The notes under the pieces are model-generated. The model was not told the origin of the DNA and searched no databases. It saw nothing but the letters and a program-made list of their open reading frames with translations. The translations under genes and the position numbers were made by a program. Below, piece after piece: positions 7,263 through 15,376 of a stretch of 36,781 bases of DNA. Source of the stretch: Planctomycetaceae bacterium (GTDB lineage Bacteria; Planctomycetota; Planctomycetia; Pirellulales; Thermoguttaceae); NCBI GenBank assembly GCA_012719125.1, contig JAAYAY010000053.1, forward strand, positions 1 through 36,781, in the 5' to 3' direction. How positions within the stretch are numbered: the first letter of the stretch is position 1; every line of letters begins with the position of its first letter.

Positions 7263-10200
7263 CTACCAGCCGGAATCGGGAGTGCCATTCGGAGAGGCTC
7301 CCTCAGGGATAGAAAGCCGAACGAGAGCGCCGTTTCCGCTGACAAGCCACTTGCCGTCCGGAGAAAACGTCCATCGCCCGCCCATGGGTTCGGAATGCGC
7401 GGCGAGCCTTTTCTGGGCCGCGAGATCCCAGACGGACGTGCCCGCAGCGTGGACGAAGGCTACCAGCCGACCGTCGGCCGAAACGGCCGCGGGCCAGCCA
7501 TAGGCATGGTCCCACAGCTTGCGATACGTGTGGTTACGACAGTCCCATGCGACAAGCGCGTCGGAGCCCGCCGGGTTTTCGCTGAGGGCGAGGAGGCTGC
7601 CGTCGGGAAGGAAGCCGGCGACATGGCAAGGAGTCGAAGCTCGGCTCGACACTCGCCCCGTTGTCAGATCCCAAGAGCGAAGTCCGAACAGGTGCATGTT
7701 ACCGGCGTCGGCGAGCACTTGGGTACTGTCGAGAGAAAACCGCATCCAGCAGTTGGGAGCTTGCAGGCAAGAGAGGGTACAGACCGTCTCTCCAGACTGG
7801 AGATCCCAAACATGCCCCTTTGCCAGATAGGGCGCCCCGATGACGTAACGATCGTTGGGAGAGATCGCCACCTGGCACCAATCGGCCGACTCGCCCTGCA
7901 AGCGGCGACAGAGTTGCCTGGTCTCCGTCGACCAGACGAGCACCGTTCCGTCTCGCGCCATGGCGGCGAAGTATTTGCCGGAAGGGCTGAAAGCCACGCG
8001 GTACATCCCGCGCGGATGATCGGCGAGGCCGGCGACAATCCGTCCTTCTCCGTCCCAAAGCCGCACGCAGTCCTTCTCGAACAGTTGAGTCGTCGCAATC
8101 CATTGGCCGTCCGGCGAGTAGGCGAGGTCGGTGATTCCTGAGAGGTTCTTCTTCGTGGCGAGTTCCCCGTCCCCCGACCAGAGATGCTCGGGCTTGGGAA
8201 GCGAAGGTGTGACGCCAGTCTCCGCCGTGGAGGAACCGGTGCGAGTCGGCACGTCGTCCGGGGGAGACAGTTCACCGAACGGTACCCCCGACCCGTCGAA
8301 CACAACCTGTATCAAGTCTTGCTTCGGTCTACGATCGACAGTCCAGTCGTAGGTAGCAAGAATCCCGTAGTGGTTGCTTCGCGCGAGCGAGAGGAGAGAA
8401 AGACGCCGTTGGGGCAGCGTCCGGCGGTCATGCGACAATTGCCAGGGCGTATCACCCAGCGAACTCCATTGCCCAGTGGACAAGCTCCCCTGTTGCCACA
8501 TTCGGCCAACCACGTGAATCGTGTCTCCGTCAATGACGATATGACCCTCTTGGATGCCCGACAAGACAGACACAGGATCTCGCTCGGGGTGATTCTGGTG
8601 CATGAGATGGATCTTGCCGTCGATCGACTCGAAGTAGTAGGGCCCACGCGGACACAAGGTCTGAACGCCAATCCATATGCTTCGATTCTGCCACTTCCTT
8701 TGCATGACGGTAATGGAAAAATCCGCTGGGTCCACCAGCAGAGGGTGCTCGTCGAGAAGGAAACACTGTACATCCGACAAATGTCGCCCTATCATGACGA
8801 GCCTTTCAGACTCGGCAACGTCCCATACTGAAATGCTGCTCGGCACGAACGCTACGTGCGGGTCCTTCCAGCAGTCATCACAAGCGGCATTCCCCGCTCC
8901 TCTTGATTCGTGCGAATGAGCCGTCTGGGCTTCGTGAAAGACGCGAACGTGATGGTTCCCTTCCGGATCGAAACGAACGTGAGCGATCCACCCGTCGCCG
9001 TGACTGCCGGCCACGATCGCCTCGCCGTGGCGGACCGGGGCGACGACCATCGCCGAGGGCTGAGGGCCTGGAGTCCCTTTCACATGGTCCGCTACGGCCG
9101 GCAGTCCGTGCCGCTGACCGATCTCCCAGTCGCGGCTTCCGATGGGGTCCACCACAAACAGTCTCTGTCCCAGCGCCGCCTCAATATCGCACACAATCCA
9201 CAGGTACCGTCCGTCGCTGGCGATGCTCCTTCTGGAATCGTAGGCCTTGATCCGGATCGGCCTCCAGGCCAACGTCGCCCGTCCCGGTTCTGCGACGTGA
9301 AAGATGCTTCCGTCTCCACCAAAAAAGACGTCGCTCCCGTCGTCCAGCGCACGGCACCCCACCAGGTTATCGATTCGCCCCCCAGATGGATCGCGTACGA
9401 TGTCGATCCGGCGAAAACTGAGCTGCGAAGACGTGCTGGCATCCTCGAACTGAGACGCCTCTACCGTTTCGTGCGCTCCACGAGAATGGTCCGGCTGCGC
9501 CGTTCTCGCGCTAAGAATCCCCTGCTTTCTCCGCAGGATGGCCGCGACCCGGTCGCTGACATTGTCCCAGGCAAGAATCTTGGACCACGTCGCCTGCGAC
9601 TCCACCGACGGCGGGTTGCCGCCGGATAGGGTTAGCATCGAAATCATCAGGTCGGGCAACGACTGTTGGTACTTCTTGAGAAACTCCACAGACGCATCGG
9701 CGGCCCGAGCGGGCATCATGCGATCCAACGCGGCTTGAAAGAACAGATGACTCCGGCCCCAAAGGCGGCGATCGGCATAAGAATAGGCCCTCTCCAGGGC
9801 GTAGCTGCGCTCCGTCTCGATCTGTTGCCACAACTCCGGTGCTAGTTGTTCCGGCACGTTCGACGGCGGCCGATCATATCGGCCGTTTCGATCGGAACCG
9901 AGAGCCGCTTGGATCGCGGCCTCGGAGATCTCCTCGCCAGTTTCGCCGGCTAACGCAAGTCTCAAGTGTTCGAATGCCCGTCGCCTCAATTCCAGGACCT
10001 GCGTATGGATCGTCGTGAGCTTCTTCGCTTCATTCGCAGTCAGCCCCGGTCGGCTGAAAATGGAACGTCGCCGTATTTGTGGATCGTACCCCTGCGCGAT
10101 TCTCGCAATTGCCAGAATTGCGGCAGCACGCGGCTCGATCTGATCGGGATCAAGCAAAAGGCTCGCTTCCAACAAGGCCAAGGCCTGACGCCAATCGCCG

Positions 10201-11177
10201 AGCATCAGAAAGTCGGCGCCGCGCTCAGCCAACCGGCATGCCTCGGTCCGCGGGTCATACTCTGGGGTGGTCGCATCTGCTTGGCCGAGCAACCGAACTG
10301 CGACACGCTGCAGAAAGGCGGGAGCGGCAGACGGCGGCATCGTATCCGAGACACGTTCAAGGATCGCGCCGCCTCGCTTGGCCTGCACTTCGATCGTGAC
10401 CTGTTGCGAGTCGCCCTGGCCGTCATGACGGTACTCACCCAGGAGGTGAACCGGCATGGGACGCTCGACCCTGTCACTCGGTTCCGCCAGGGCAATCTCC
10501 CTGGCAATCGCGTCGGCTTCTTCGATCTCGACAACCAAGGCGCCCGGCTGAGCCAGAATCGCTTGTTCAACGAGTCTCGCGTAGGCCGACATAAGGTGAT
10601 CGTTCCGATGGCCGAGGTCACGGCTCAGGAAGGGCGGAACGGCATACACTTGACGGATCGTCTCGCGGTATTTGCTCATAGCGCTCGCGACCAGAGCGAG
10701 CAATCGTTTCGCGTCGGCGGCCCGATCGTCGGTCTGCGGTACAGACCGAGCCAGAATTCGCATTCCGCCGGCCGTTTCCGCCACAACCACGTCGATCCGA
10801 CCGGCAGTCTGCTCCCCGTGCACCCCGGAGACGGCCTCCCGCGGCTGGCAACGCATGAGGACGAGCAGATCGGCCTTGAGCAAACGTCCCAGGGCGATTC
10901 GCGACTCGACCGAGCCGGCCCCGAAGGCGGAATTCAACTCGTGCTCGGCAACAACCCGTTCGATCTCGTTGCGCTCGAGCCAAGTTGCGATCCCCGACTC
11001 CAGAAGCGCCGATTCAAGCGGATCAGTGACCTGGAAAGGCCCTGCACACAGCAAAGCGCATCGCGGCCCGGCCGACTCAGCTCCGCTCACCGTGCCCCCC
11101 TCAATGGCGGGCAGCACTGACAGCACGGCAACGGCAAGCGAAAAGTAACAATGCCTGGAATTGCCCACATTGCTCAT
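7263..11177 (-). CDS. Giant secreted protein: CsgG/FlgO-like N-terminus plus WD40 repeats
   Basis: The start at 11177 is set by gaggaaggtgg directly upstream of the ATG and by a following signal peptide (hydrophobic run about residues 13-30). Earlier in-frame codons lack both. The 1304-residue product begins with a region (about 40-190) that resembles the CsgG/TolB-N-like 'lipoprotein assembly' fold: a short secreted domain with LLESGIATWLERNEIERVV and LLKADLLVLMRC. A helical, possibly TPR-like middle (about 310-540) follows, then beta-propeller sequence. The last 330 residues show repeated WD40 units such as ITDLAYSPDGQWIATTQ, YRVAFSPSGKYFAAMARDG and GRWTFSPDGKWLVSGNG. Function is unknown; an extracytoplasmic scaffold is the plain reading. 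It lies downstream of the small membrane protein on the same strand. Confidence 0.82.
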   Translation of the reverse strand: MSNVGNSRHCYFSLAVAVLSVLPAIEGGTVSGAESAGPRCALLCAGPFQVTDPLESALLESGIATWLERNEIERVVAEHELNSAFGAGSVESRIALGRLLKADLLVLMRCQPREAVSGVHGEQTAGRIDVVVAETAGGMRILARSVPQTDDRAADAKRLLALVASAMSKYRETIRQVYAVPPFLSRDLGHRNDHLMSAYARLVEQAILAQPGALVVEIEEADAIAREIALAEPSDRVERPMPVHLLGEYRHDGQGDSQQVTIEVQAKRGGAILERVSDTMPPSAAPAFLQRVAVRLLGQADATTPEYDPRTEACRLAERGADFLMLGDWRQALALLEASLLLDPDQIEPRAAAILAIARIAQGYDPQIRRRSIFSRPGLTANEAKKLTTIHTQVLELRRRAFEHLRLALAGETGEEISEAAIQAALGSDRNGRYDRPPSNVPEQLAPELWQQIETERSYALERAYSYADRRLWGRSHLFFQAALDRMMPARAADASVEFLKKYQQSLPDLMISMLTLSGGNPPSVESQATWSKILAWDNVSDRVAAILRRKQGILSARTAQPDHSRGAHETVEASQFEDASTSSQLSFRRIDIVRDPSGGRIDNLVGCRALDDGSDVFFGGDGSIFHVAEPGRATLAWRPIRIKAYDSRRSIASDGRYLWIVCDIEAALGQRLFVVDPIGSRDWEIGQRHGLPAVADHVKGTPGPQPSAMVVAPVRHGEAIVAGSHGDGWIAHVRFDPEGNHHVRVFHEAQTAHSHESRGAGNAACDDCWKDPHVAFVPSSISVWDVAESERLVMIGRHLSDVQCFLLDEHPLLVDPADFSITVMQRKWQNRSIWIGVQTLCPRGPYYFESIDGKIHLMHQNHPERDPVSVLSGIQEGHIVIDGDTIHVVGRMWQQGSLSTGQWSSLGDTPWQLSHDRRTLPQRRLSLLSLARSNHYGILATYDWTVDRRPKQDLIQVVFDGSGVPFGELSPPDDVPTRTGSSTAETGVTPSLPKPEHLWSGDGELATKKNLSGITDLAYSPDGQWIATTQLFEKDCVRLWDGEGRIVAGLADHPRGMYRVAFSPSGKYFAAMARDGTVLVWSTETRQLCRRLQGESADWCQVAISPNDRYVIGAPYLAKGHVWDLQSGETVCTLSCLQAPNCWMRFSLDSTQVLADAGNMHLFGLRSWDLTTGRVSSRASTPCHVAGFLPDGSLLALSENPAGSDALVAWDCRNHTYRKLWDHAYGWPAAVSADGRLVAFVHAAGTSVWDLAAQKRLAAHSEPMGGRWTFSPDGKWLVSGNGALVRLSIPEGASPNGTPDSGW

Positions 11178-11284
11178 GTTGCCACCTTCCTCTTCAAAGG
11201 GCGCAACGCATGGGTTGAGGCGCACAGCATGCCGATTATTGGATTCTCTGGCTCGGACGAGTCTTGGCGAAAATCCCGGGCAAT

Positions 11285-11689
11285 TCAGCTCCAGTACGTT
11301 CGGATTCGAACCGTCTCCTGGGCGTCGTCCACCTCCAATTCCGCGTGGGCCGCACCGCCGCCGGGCTGGATGTCGTACTTCCGAATCGCCCCGTCGGCGG
11401 CAGGCGTGACGCCGGCCGTGCCGGGCGAACTGTCGAGCCACGCGTTGATGTCGTCGAGCGGGGCGGTGAAGGTCACGACGAACTCGCGAGTGAACATGCT
11501 CCCCTTGGCTTCCACCCGGATGTCGGTCGCCGACGCTGGGAAGTCGTCAAGCTGAGCCCACTCCCTCGTTGTATCCAGTGCGCTCTCATAGCTCGCATAC
11601 CGACCATAGACGTATGCCGCAATGGCCGAGCCGGCGAGCACGACCATCGCAACAACTACCCAGACGACAATCGTTCGCCTCCGAGCCAT
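11285..11689 (-). CDS. Single-span membrane protein, unknown function
   Basis: Starting at the ATG at 11689, which has aaggagt upstream, the 134-residue product has an Arg-rich N-terminus (MARRR) and one strong transmembrane helix (about residues 6-28). The extracytoplasmic domain of about 100 residues includes TREFVVTFTAPLDDINAWL. The domain reads as a small alpha/beta globular unit, but I recognise no family. The stop lies 107 bp before the WD40 gene start on the same strand, so co-transcription is possible. Confidence 0.75.
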   Translation of the reverse strand: MARRRTIVVWVVVAMVVLAGSAIAAYVYGRYASYESALDTTREWAQLDDFPASATDIRVEAKGSMFTREFVVTFTAPLDDINAWLDSSPGTAGVTPAADGAIRKYDIQPGGGAAHAELEVDDAQETVRIRTYWS

Positions 11690-11700
11690 CGCCCAACTCC

Positions 11701-11835
11701 TTACGCCTGCATCTGCCGGACCAGATCGCCGCCGTCGAAAATCTCCCACGCTTCTGCCAGCTTGCCGCCTTCAATGCGAAAGGTGCTGATCGCTCCTGTT
11801 GCACACTCCGCTGGCTGGGTGTAGACACCGGCATT
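11701..11835 (-). pseudogene. Remnant of a SnoaL-like/ester-cyclase gene (C-terminus only)
   Basis: The minus-strand frame ending in TAA at 11701-11703 encodes ISTFRIEGGKLAEAWEIFDG and then GDLVRQMQA. This is the characteristic C-terminal strand and tail of SnoaL/NTF2-like polyketide-cyclase-family proteins (fRIEgGKiaE.WevfD...l..Q). Only about 44 codons remain. Upstream the frame is closed by TAG at 11836-11838 and no start codon is present. It is therefore a gene scar between the membrane protein and the CinA-like gene. Confidence 0.6.
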
Positions 11836-11864
11836 CTATTGCCGGGCGTCTCCCTGTGCAAATG

Positions 11865-13022
11865 TCAGAGCGAGTGAGCTTCGTTCATGAGTTGTTGCCG
11901 CCGAATCTCCGTGGATGAGACGTCCTGGCGGAACTGTGACTCCGGGATCTCTATGCAGACGGAAGCCAACGAGCGCGGAAGATCGAGGTCGCTCAAACGA
12001 ATGAAACTGCCGCCGATCGATCGGCCGAAGACCAGAAATCGGCACCCCCGGCCGGCAATCTCTTCGATCGCTTCGGCGCAAGCGCCCTCGCTGCCGCGGT
12101 AGTAGCGAGGGGCGGCAATGCGGCGCAGGGTGTCGATCCCCACAACGAATGTCACACCGGGAAACAGACGCGCCTTCTCCAAGAACGTGGGCGCCCGGGA
12201 AAGCCAGATCCGCTGGCCCGCAGCGAACTGGTCGATTCGTTTACCGATCTCGATATAGTCGAGCGGCGGCTTGTCCACATTCAGAATCGAGATTTCGTAA
12301 TCCACCCGGCTGCCCAGAGCTTCGGAAGCAACCGCAGCCATCTTCTCGTGGCCGACATGGATCGGATTGAAGGCCCCCGAGAACAGGGCCCTGGCGGGAG
12401 TAGGCACGGGAGCTGGTTCGCCTTGCAGGATTACCTCCGTCTTGCCTAAGAGCAAATCGCACCAATCGGAAGGCGCCGTCTTCTCCTCTCGCTCGATCGT
12501 CTCTTCCGGAAACAATTCCAGTGGAACCCGCTCGTTAATGCCGCACACTTCGGCAATCAGGTTGAGAATCAGCCCCGAAACGATCGACTCCTCCTGGGGA
12601 CGTGTGCGCCGATCTTTGGTCAAGCGAAGCGACTGAACGATGGTCCGGCTCACCGTTTGAACGGCGAGGTGAATGCGGTGAGCGCCTCGTTTTCGGCGGT
12701 CCGTCGCCAGCGACGCCGTGGCCCCCACGCCAGCCAACGGATACCCCTCCGGGCTCTCGTACTCGCAGGCCCGGAGAAAACCGGCCATGGCCATCGCCCG
12801 GGCCGTTCTGGCCGAGCAGAACTGGTCGGGACGGCCTGCCAACCACCGGCACAGAGCCTGTTGCGAATAGGGAACCACAGCCTCCAGCAGCGTTCGCGAT
12901 GCACCCGGCACGGAAAGTAGCTCAGAAATGGTCTCCCCACCCCCTCCCGATAGGGAAATGACCATTCGATTCGGGGAATCGTGGATCTGCCGGACGAGCG
13001 GTTCAAAATCGGGGCTGCTCAT
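11865..13022 (-). CDS. CinA-like domain fused to NMNAT/NadD-type nucleotidyltransferase
   Basis: The protein (385 residues from the ATG at 13022) has two parts. Residues about 1-150 resemble the CinA C-terminal/PncC nicotinamide-nucleotide amidase fold, including LLSVPGASRTLLEAVVPYSQ, which aligns with the family's 'sVPGsS..f.ggvvaYs'. However, the usual TAES-type active-site stretch is replaced by ISLSGGGGE. The C-terminal half is a nucleotidyltransferase of the NMNAT/cytidylyltransferase superfamily: ALFSGAFNPIHVGHEKM (with HxGH) opens the Rossmann fold, FVVGIDTLRRI lies in the middle, and DVSSTEIRRQ corresponds to the ISSTxxR motif. Both domain families act on nicotinamide nucleotides, so a role in NAD salvage is reasonable but unproven. 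Alternative starts at 13031 (ATG) and 13067 (TTG) cannot be excluded, as none has a good ribosome site. Confidence 0.8.
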   Translation of the reverse strand: MSSPDFEPLVRQIHDSPNRMVISLSGGGGETISELLSVPGASRTLLEAVVPYSQQALCRWLAGRPDQFCSARTARAMAMAGFLRACEYESPEGYPLAGVGATASLATDRRKRGAHRIHLAVQTVSRTIVQSLRLTKDRRTRPQEESIVSGLILNLIAEVCGINERVPLELFPEETIEREEKTAPSDWCDLLLGKTEVILQGEPAPVPTPARALFSGAFNPIHVGHEKMAAVASEALGSRVDYEISILNVDKPPLDYIEIGKRIDQFAAGQRIWLSRAPTFLEKARLFPGVTFVVGIDTLRRIAAPRYYRGSEGACAEAIEEIAGRGCRFLVFGRSIGGSFIRLSDLDLPRSLASVCIEIPESQFRQDVSSTEIRRQQLMNEAHSL

Positions 13023-13275
13023 ACCACCCATTTTCGCGGACGACGCCCGATTGGACGAGGGGGGCAAAGCGGCATTCCGAAAAAAGAGGACAATTTCTTC
13101 CCACTGAATTCAAGCGAGAAGTTCCAAGATTCTCTCAACCCGGGCGAATAGATGTTCAGACTCGCCGTACCAACCACGTGCGTTGGGCACGGCATCCCAA
13201 GAACAAGAAGGTCCGTCCCGTCGTGCGACGGGCAATCCGACTCACCCCACTCTCCGTACCCTGGAGGAAGAAGCG

Positions 13276-14073
13276 ATGGTCAAGAAGGCAATCCTTGGAA
13301 CTGTTGTCACCTTAGTGCTGGGACTCTTCTTTTTCGGCCGCGACATGGTCAGCTATGTCAGCACGTCGGCCAAATTCGTGAAGGACTCCGTCAAGGACAG
13401 CGTGCCCACCGAGTTTCAGATCGAACGGGCGCGCGACATGATTGCGGATCTCGGACCGGAGATCCAGAAGAACATGCTCGCCATTGCTCGCGAAGAGGTC
13501 GAGGTCGAGCAGATCGAGAAGCAGATCGCCGACAGCGAGGCGCGTCTGGCCGAGCAGAAGCAGGACCTGCTGCGGCTTCGCACCGATCTGGCGACGGGCA
13601 AGGAGGTCTTCACCTACGGTCGCCGGGCCTATACGGTCGATCAGGTGAAACTCGATCTCTCCAACCGCTTCGATCTCTACCAGACCGGCGAAAGAACGCT
13701 GAAGAGCCTGCAAGACAAGTTCAACGCCCGAAGTAACGCCCTGGCGGCGGCCCAGGAGAAGCTCCAGGCACTGATGTCCGCCAAGGATGAGCTGGAAGCG
13801 GAGATCGAAAGCCTGGAGGCCCAGGCCGAAATGGTGGCTGCCGCCGAGGCGGCAAATGCCTATCACTTCGACGACAGCAAGCTGGGCCGCGTCCGCCAAC
13901 TGGTCTCGGAATTGCAGACCCGCCTCGACGTGGCGGCTCGCCTGGCCAACTCCGAGAACTACTACACCGGTCAGATCCCGCTGGATGACGAGGTCCCGGA
14001 AAACATCGCCGATCGCGTCTCCGAGTACTTCCAACTCGACAAGCCGCAGGCCGAATCACTCGCTCAGCAATGA
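13276..14073 (+). CDS. Membrane-anchored coiled-coil protein
   Basis: From the ATG at 13276, preceded by ggaggaag, the 265-residue product has one N-terminal transmembrane helix (about residues 4-21). Long heptad-rich helices follow (about 60-215, for example VEVEQIEKQIADSEARLAEQ). The C-terminal tail is predicted helical and acidic. Length and layout recall PspA-like or periplasmic coiled-coil envelope proteins, but no PspA-specific motif is clear. It is the first gene of a plus-strand run that continues with FHA, kinase, membrane and sigma-factor genes, which suggests an envelope or signalling role. Confidence 0.8.
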   Translation: MVKKAILGTVVTLVLGLFFFGRDMVSYVSTSAKFVKDSVKDSVPTEFQIERARDMIADLGPEIQKNMLAIAREEVEVEQIEKQIADSEARLAEQKQDLLRLRTDLATGKEVFTYGRRAYTVDQVKLDLSNRFDLYQTGERTLKSLQDKFNARSNALAAAQEKLQALMSAKDELEAEIESLEAQAEMVAAAEAANAYHFDDSKLGRVRQLVSELQTRLDVAARLANSENYYTGQIPLDDEVPENIADRVSEYFQLDKPQAESLAQQ

Positions 14074-14109
14074 GATGCGGTCGGTCCTTACGTGTCGGAG
14101 AGTGGGTGA

Positions 14110-14140
14110 CCTGCCTTAGGCAGGCGGATGAAAAAAATCT
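14110..14140 (+). repeat. Short interspersed repeat, copy 2, with small stem
   Basis: The 23-nt word at 14118-14140 repeats the one at 3793-3815 with a single mismatch. Here it overlaps a small inverted repeat (cctgc...gcagg, 14110-14124) followed by a run of A, not T. It is 37 bp downstream of the coiled-coil gene stop. Confidence 0.55.
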
Positions 14141-14275
14141 GCTCTAAGATAGGAAAGAGGCGTGGGTCGTCGCACGAGGGGAACGAGGCTAGGACGTTCC
14201 TCTCGGCGGCGGCCCCGTCACGCGTTTTGTGGTACAATGATCAGGCTCTTTCATCCCTTCCAGGACCAATCAGCG

Positions 14276-14872
14276 ATGGCTGCTCCGACGGGCTCCCACG
14301 ACCGCTTCCTGCTCTGGATCGATGCGGTCGGCGGATACTGGATCACGATGTCCGACGAAGTCGTCATCGGCCAGCCGACGGCCGACGTGGACGTGCCGAT
14401 CCTCGGAGATATCTCCGAACGGCACGCCCGCATCTGCCGCGACGGAGAAGGCTACCTCATCGAGGCCTTGCGCCCGGTTCACGTCAACGGGCAGCCGGTC
14501 AAGGGACGCACGACCCTGTGCGATCGCGCGATGATTCGTCTGGGAGACCGAGTGGAACTGCGCTTCCGGCGGCCCCACGCCTTGAGCACGACCGCCCGCC
14601 TGGAGTTTGCCAGCGGACACCGGACTCAGCCCTCCTCCGACGCCGTCCTGTTGATGGCCGAAACGTGTGTACTGGGCCCCAGCGGACACAGCCACGTGGT
14701 TTGCCACAAGTGGCCCCATGAGGTGGTCCTCTTTCGGCGCCACGGCGAACTCTACTGCCGAACACAAGGCACGATGGAGATCGACGGGGTCCCTGCCCGT
14801 CAAAGGGGACTCATCACCCGAGATTCCCACATTCAGGGGGATCGTTTTTCGTTCAGCCTCGAAGCCATTTAG
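14276..14872 (+). CDS. FHA-domain protein
   Basis: The N-terminal half of this 198-residue protein is an FHA-type phosphothreonine-binding fold. It has VVIGQPTADVDVPILGDISERHARI, in which the SxxH (SERHARI) follows the beta-strand turn, then PVHVNGQPVKGRTTL (the NG strand) and IRLGDRVELRF. The usual glycine-arginine pair before the first loop is weak (VIGQP). The C-terminal half, about 90 residues, repeats a similar strand pattern and may be a second divergent FHA-like unit. It sits just upstream of a membrane Ser/Thr kinase, its likely signalling partner. The ATG at 14276 is preferred; 14237 is an in-frame alternative. Confidence 0.8.
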   Translation: MAAPTGSHDRFLLWIDAVGGYWITMSDEVVIGQPTADVDVPILGDISERHARICRDGEGYLIEALRPVHVNGQPVKGRTTLCDRAMIRLGDRVELRFRRPHALSTTARLEFASGHRTQPSSDAVLLMAETCVLGPSGHSHVVCHKWPHEVVLFRRHGELYCRTQGTMEIDGVPARQRGLITRDSHIQGDRFSFSLEAI

Positions 14873-14897
14873 CACCCGGACTGCCTCACACGCAGTG

Positions 14898-14953
14898 TGG
14901 CTGTCCAGAGCCGACCCCAAACACGTAGGTTGGCTCTCCAGAGCCGACCCCAA
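14898..14953. repeat. Tandem palindromic 23-nt repeat
   Basis: The word tggct(g/c)tccagagccgacc followed by ccaa occurs at 14898-14920 and 14931-14953. The second copy contains the perfect palindrome ggctct-cc-agagcc. The repeats lie just after the FHA gene in a non-coding stretch. Confidence 0.7.
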
Positions 14954-14986
14954 GAAATACCGAAAAACCTGCCCTTGGAGACCCAC

Positions 14987-15054
14987 ACCAACCCGAAGCG
15001 CAAGCGAGGAGGGAATGGCTACAATTCGTGTCCTCGCTTACGCTTCGGGTTGGT
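14987..15054. repeat. REP-like inverted repeat with 24-nt arms
   Basis: The arm at 14987-15010 (accaacccgaagcgcaagcg plus agga) is mirrored by 15031-15054 (tcctcgcttacgcttcgggt plus tggt) with one mismatch, around a 20-nt spacer. This sequence is of the kind scattered in many copies through planctomycete genomes (recollection, not checked). It could form a long hairpin between the FHA and kinase genes. Confidence 0.75.
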
Positions 15055-15141
15055 ATTGTAAAGCATTTACCCTGCGAGCCCGCCCCGAGCGGGGCAGGGA
15101 TCGCGACAACACCTACCCGGAGGACTACAATAGGAGGGACT

Positions 15142-15255
15142 GTGGAAATCCGGGCCAAAACAACAACGGGCCCCCTCAGGTGGGACTGGGACGATCCGGC
15201 CGATTTTCCCGATTTCCTCCCAAGATCGAACATCGCAGTGCGAATGAGTAGATGA
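15142..15255 (+). CDS. Possible 37-residue small protein
   Basis: A GTG at 15142 is preceded by an excellent ribosome site (aggaggg, spacing about 5). It opens a 37-codon frame containing the acidic/aromatic segment PLRWDWDDPADFPDFLP. No family is recognised. The quality of the ribosome site is the main support; the frame itself is too short to judge. It lies in the gap before the kinase and could be a leader peptide or the 5' scrap of a lost gene. Confidence 0.35.
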   Translation: MEIRAKTTTGPLRWDWDDPADFPDFLPRSNIAVRMSR

Positions 15256-15376
15256 GCGGAAGTGGTGCCCGAACGCACCGTCCGTGCAATCACTCCAGCT
15301 TCGACTCCGCTGTCGCGTCCGTGAGACTGCACCCCCGCAGTCTCCGGCCTGCGAACCGGTCGTTGGGAGGCGACTC

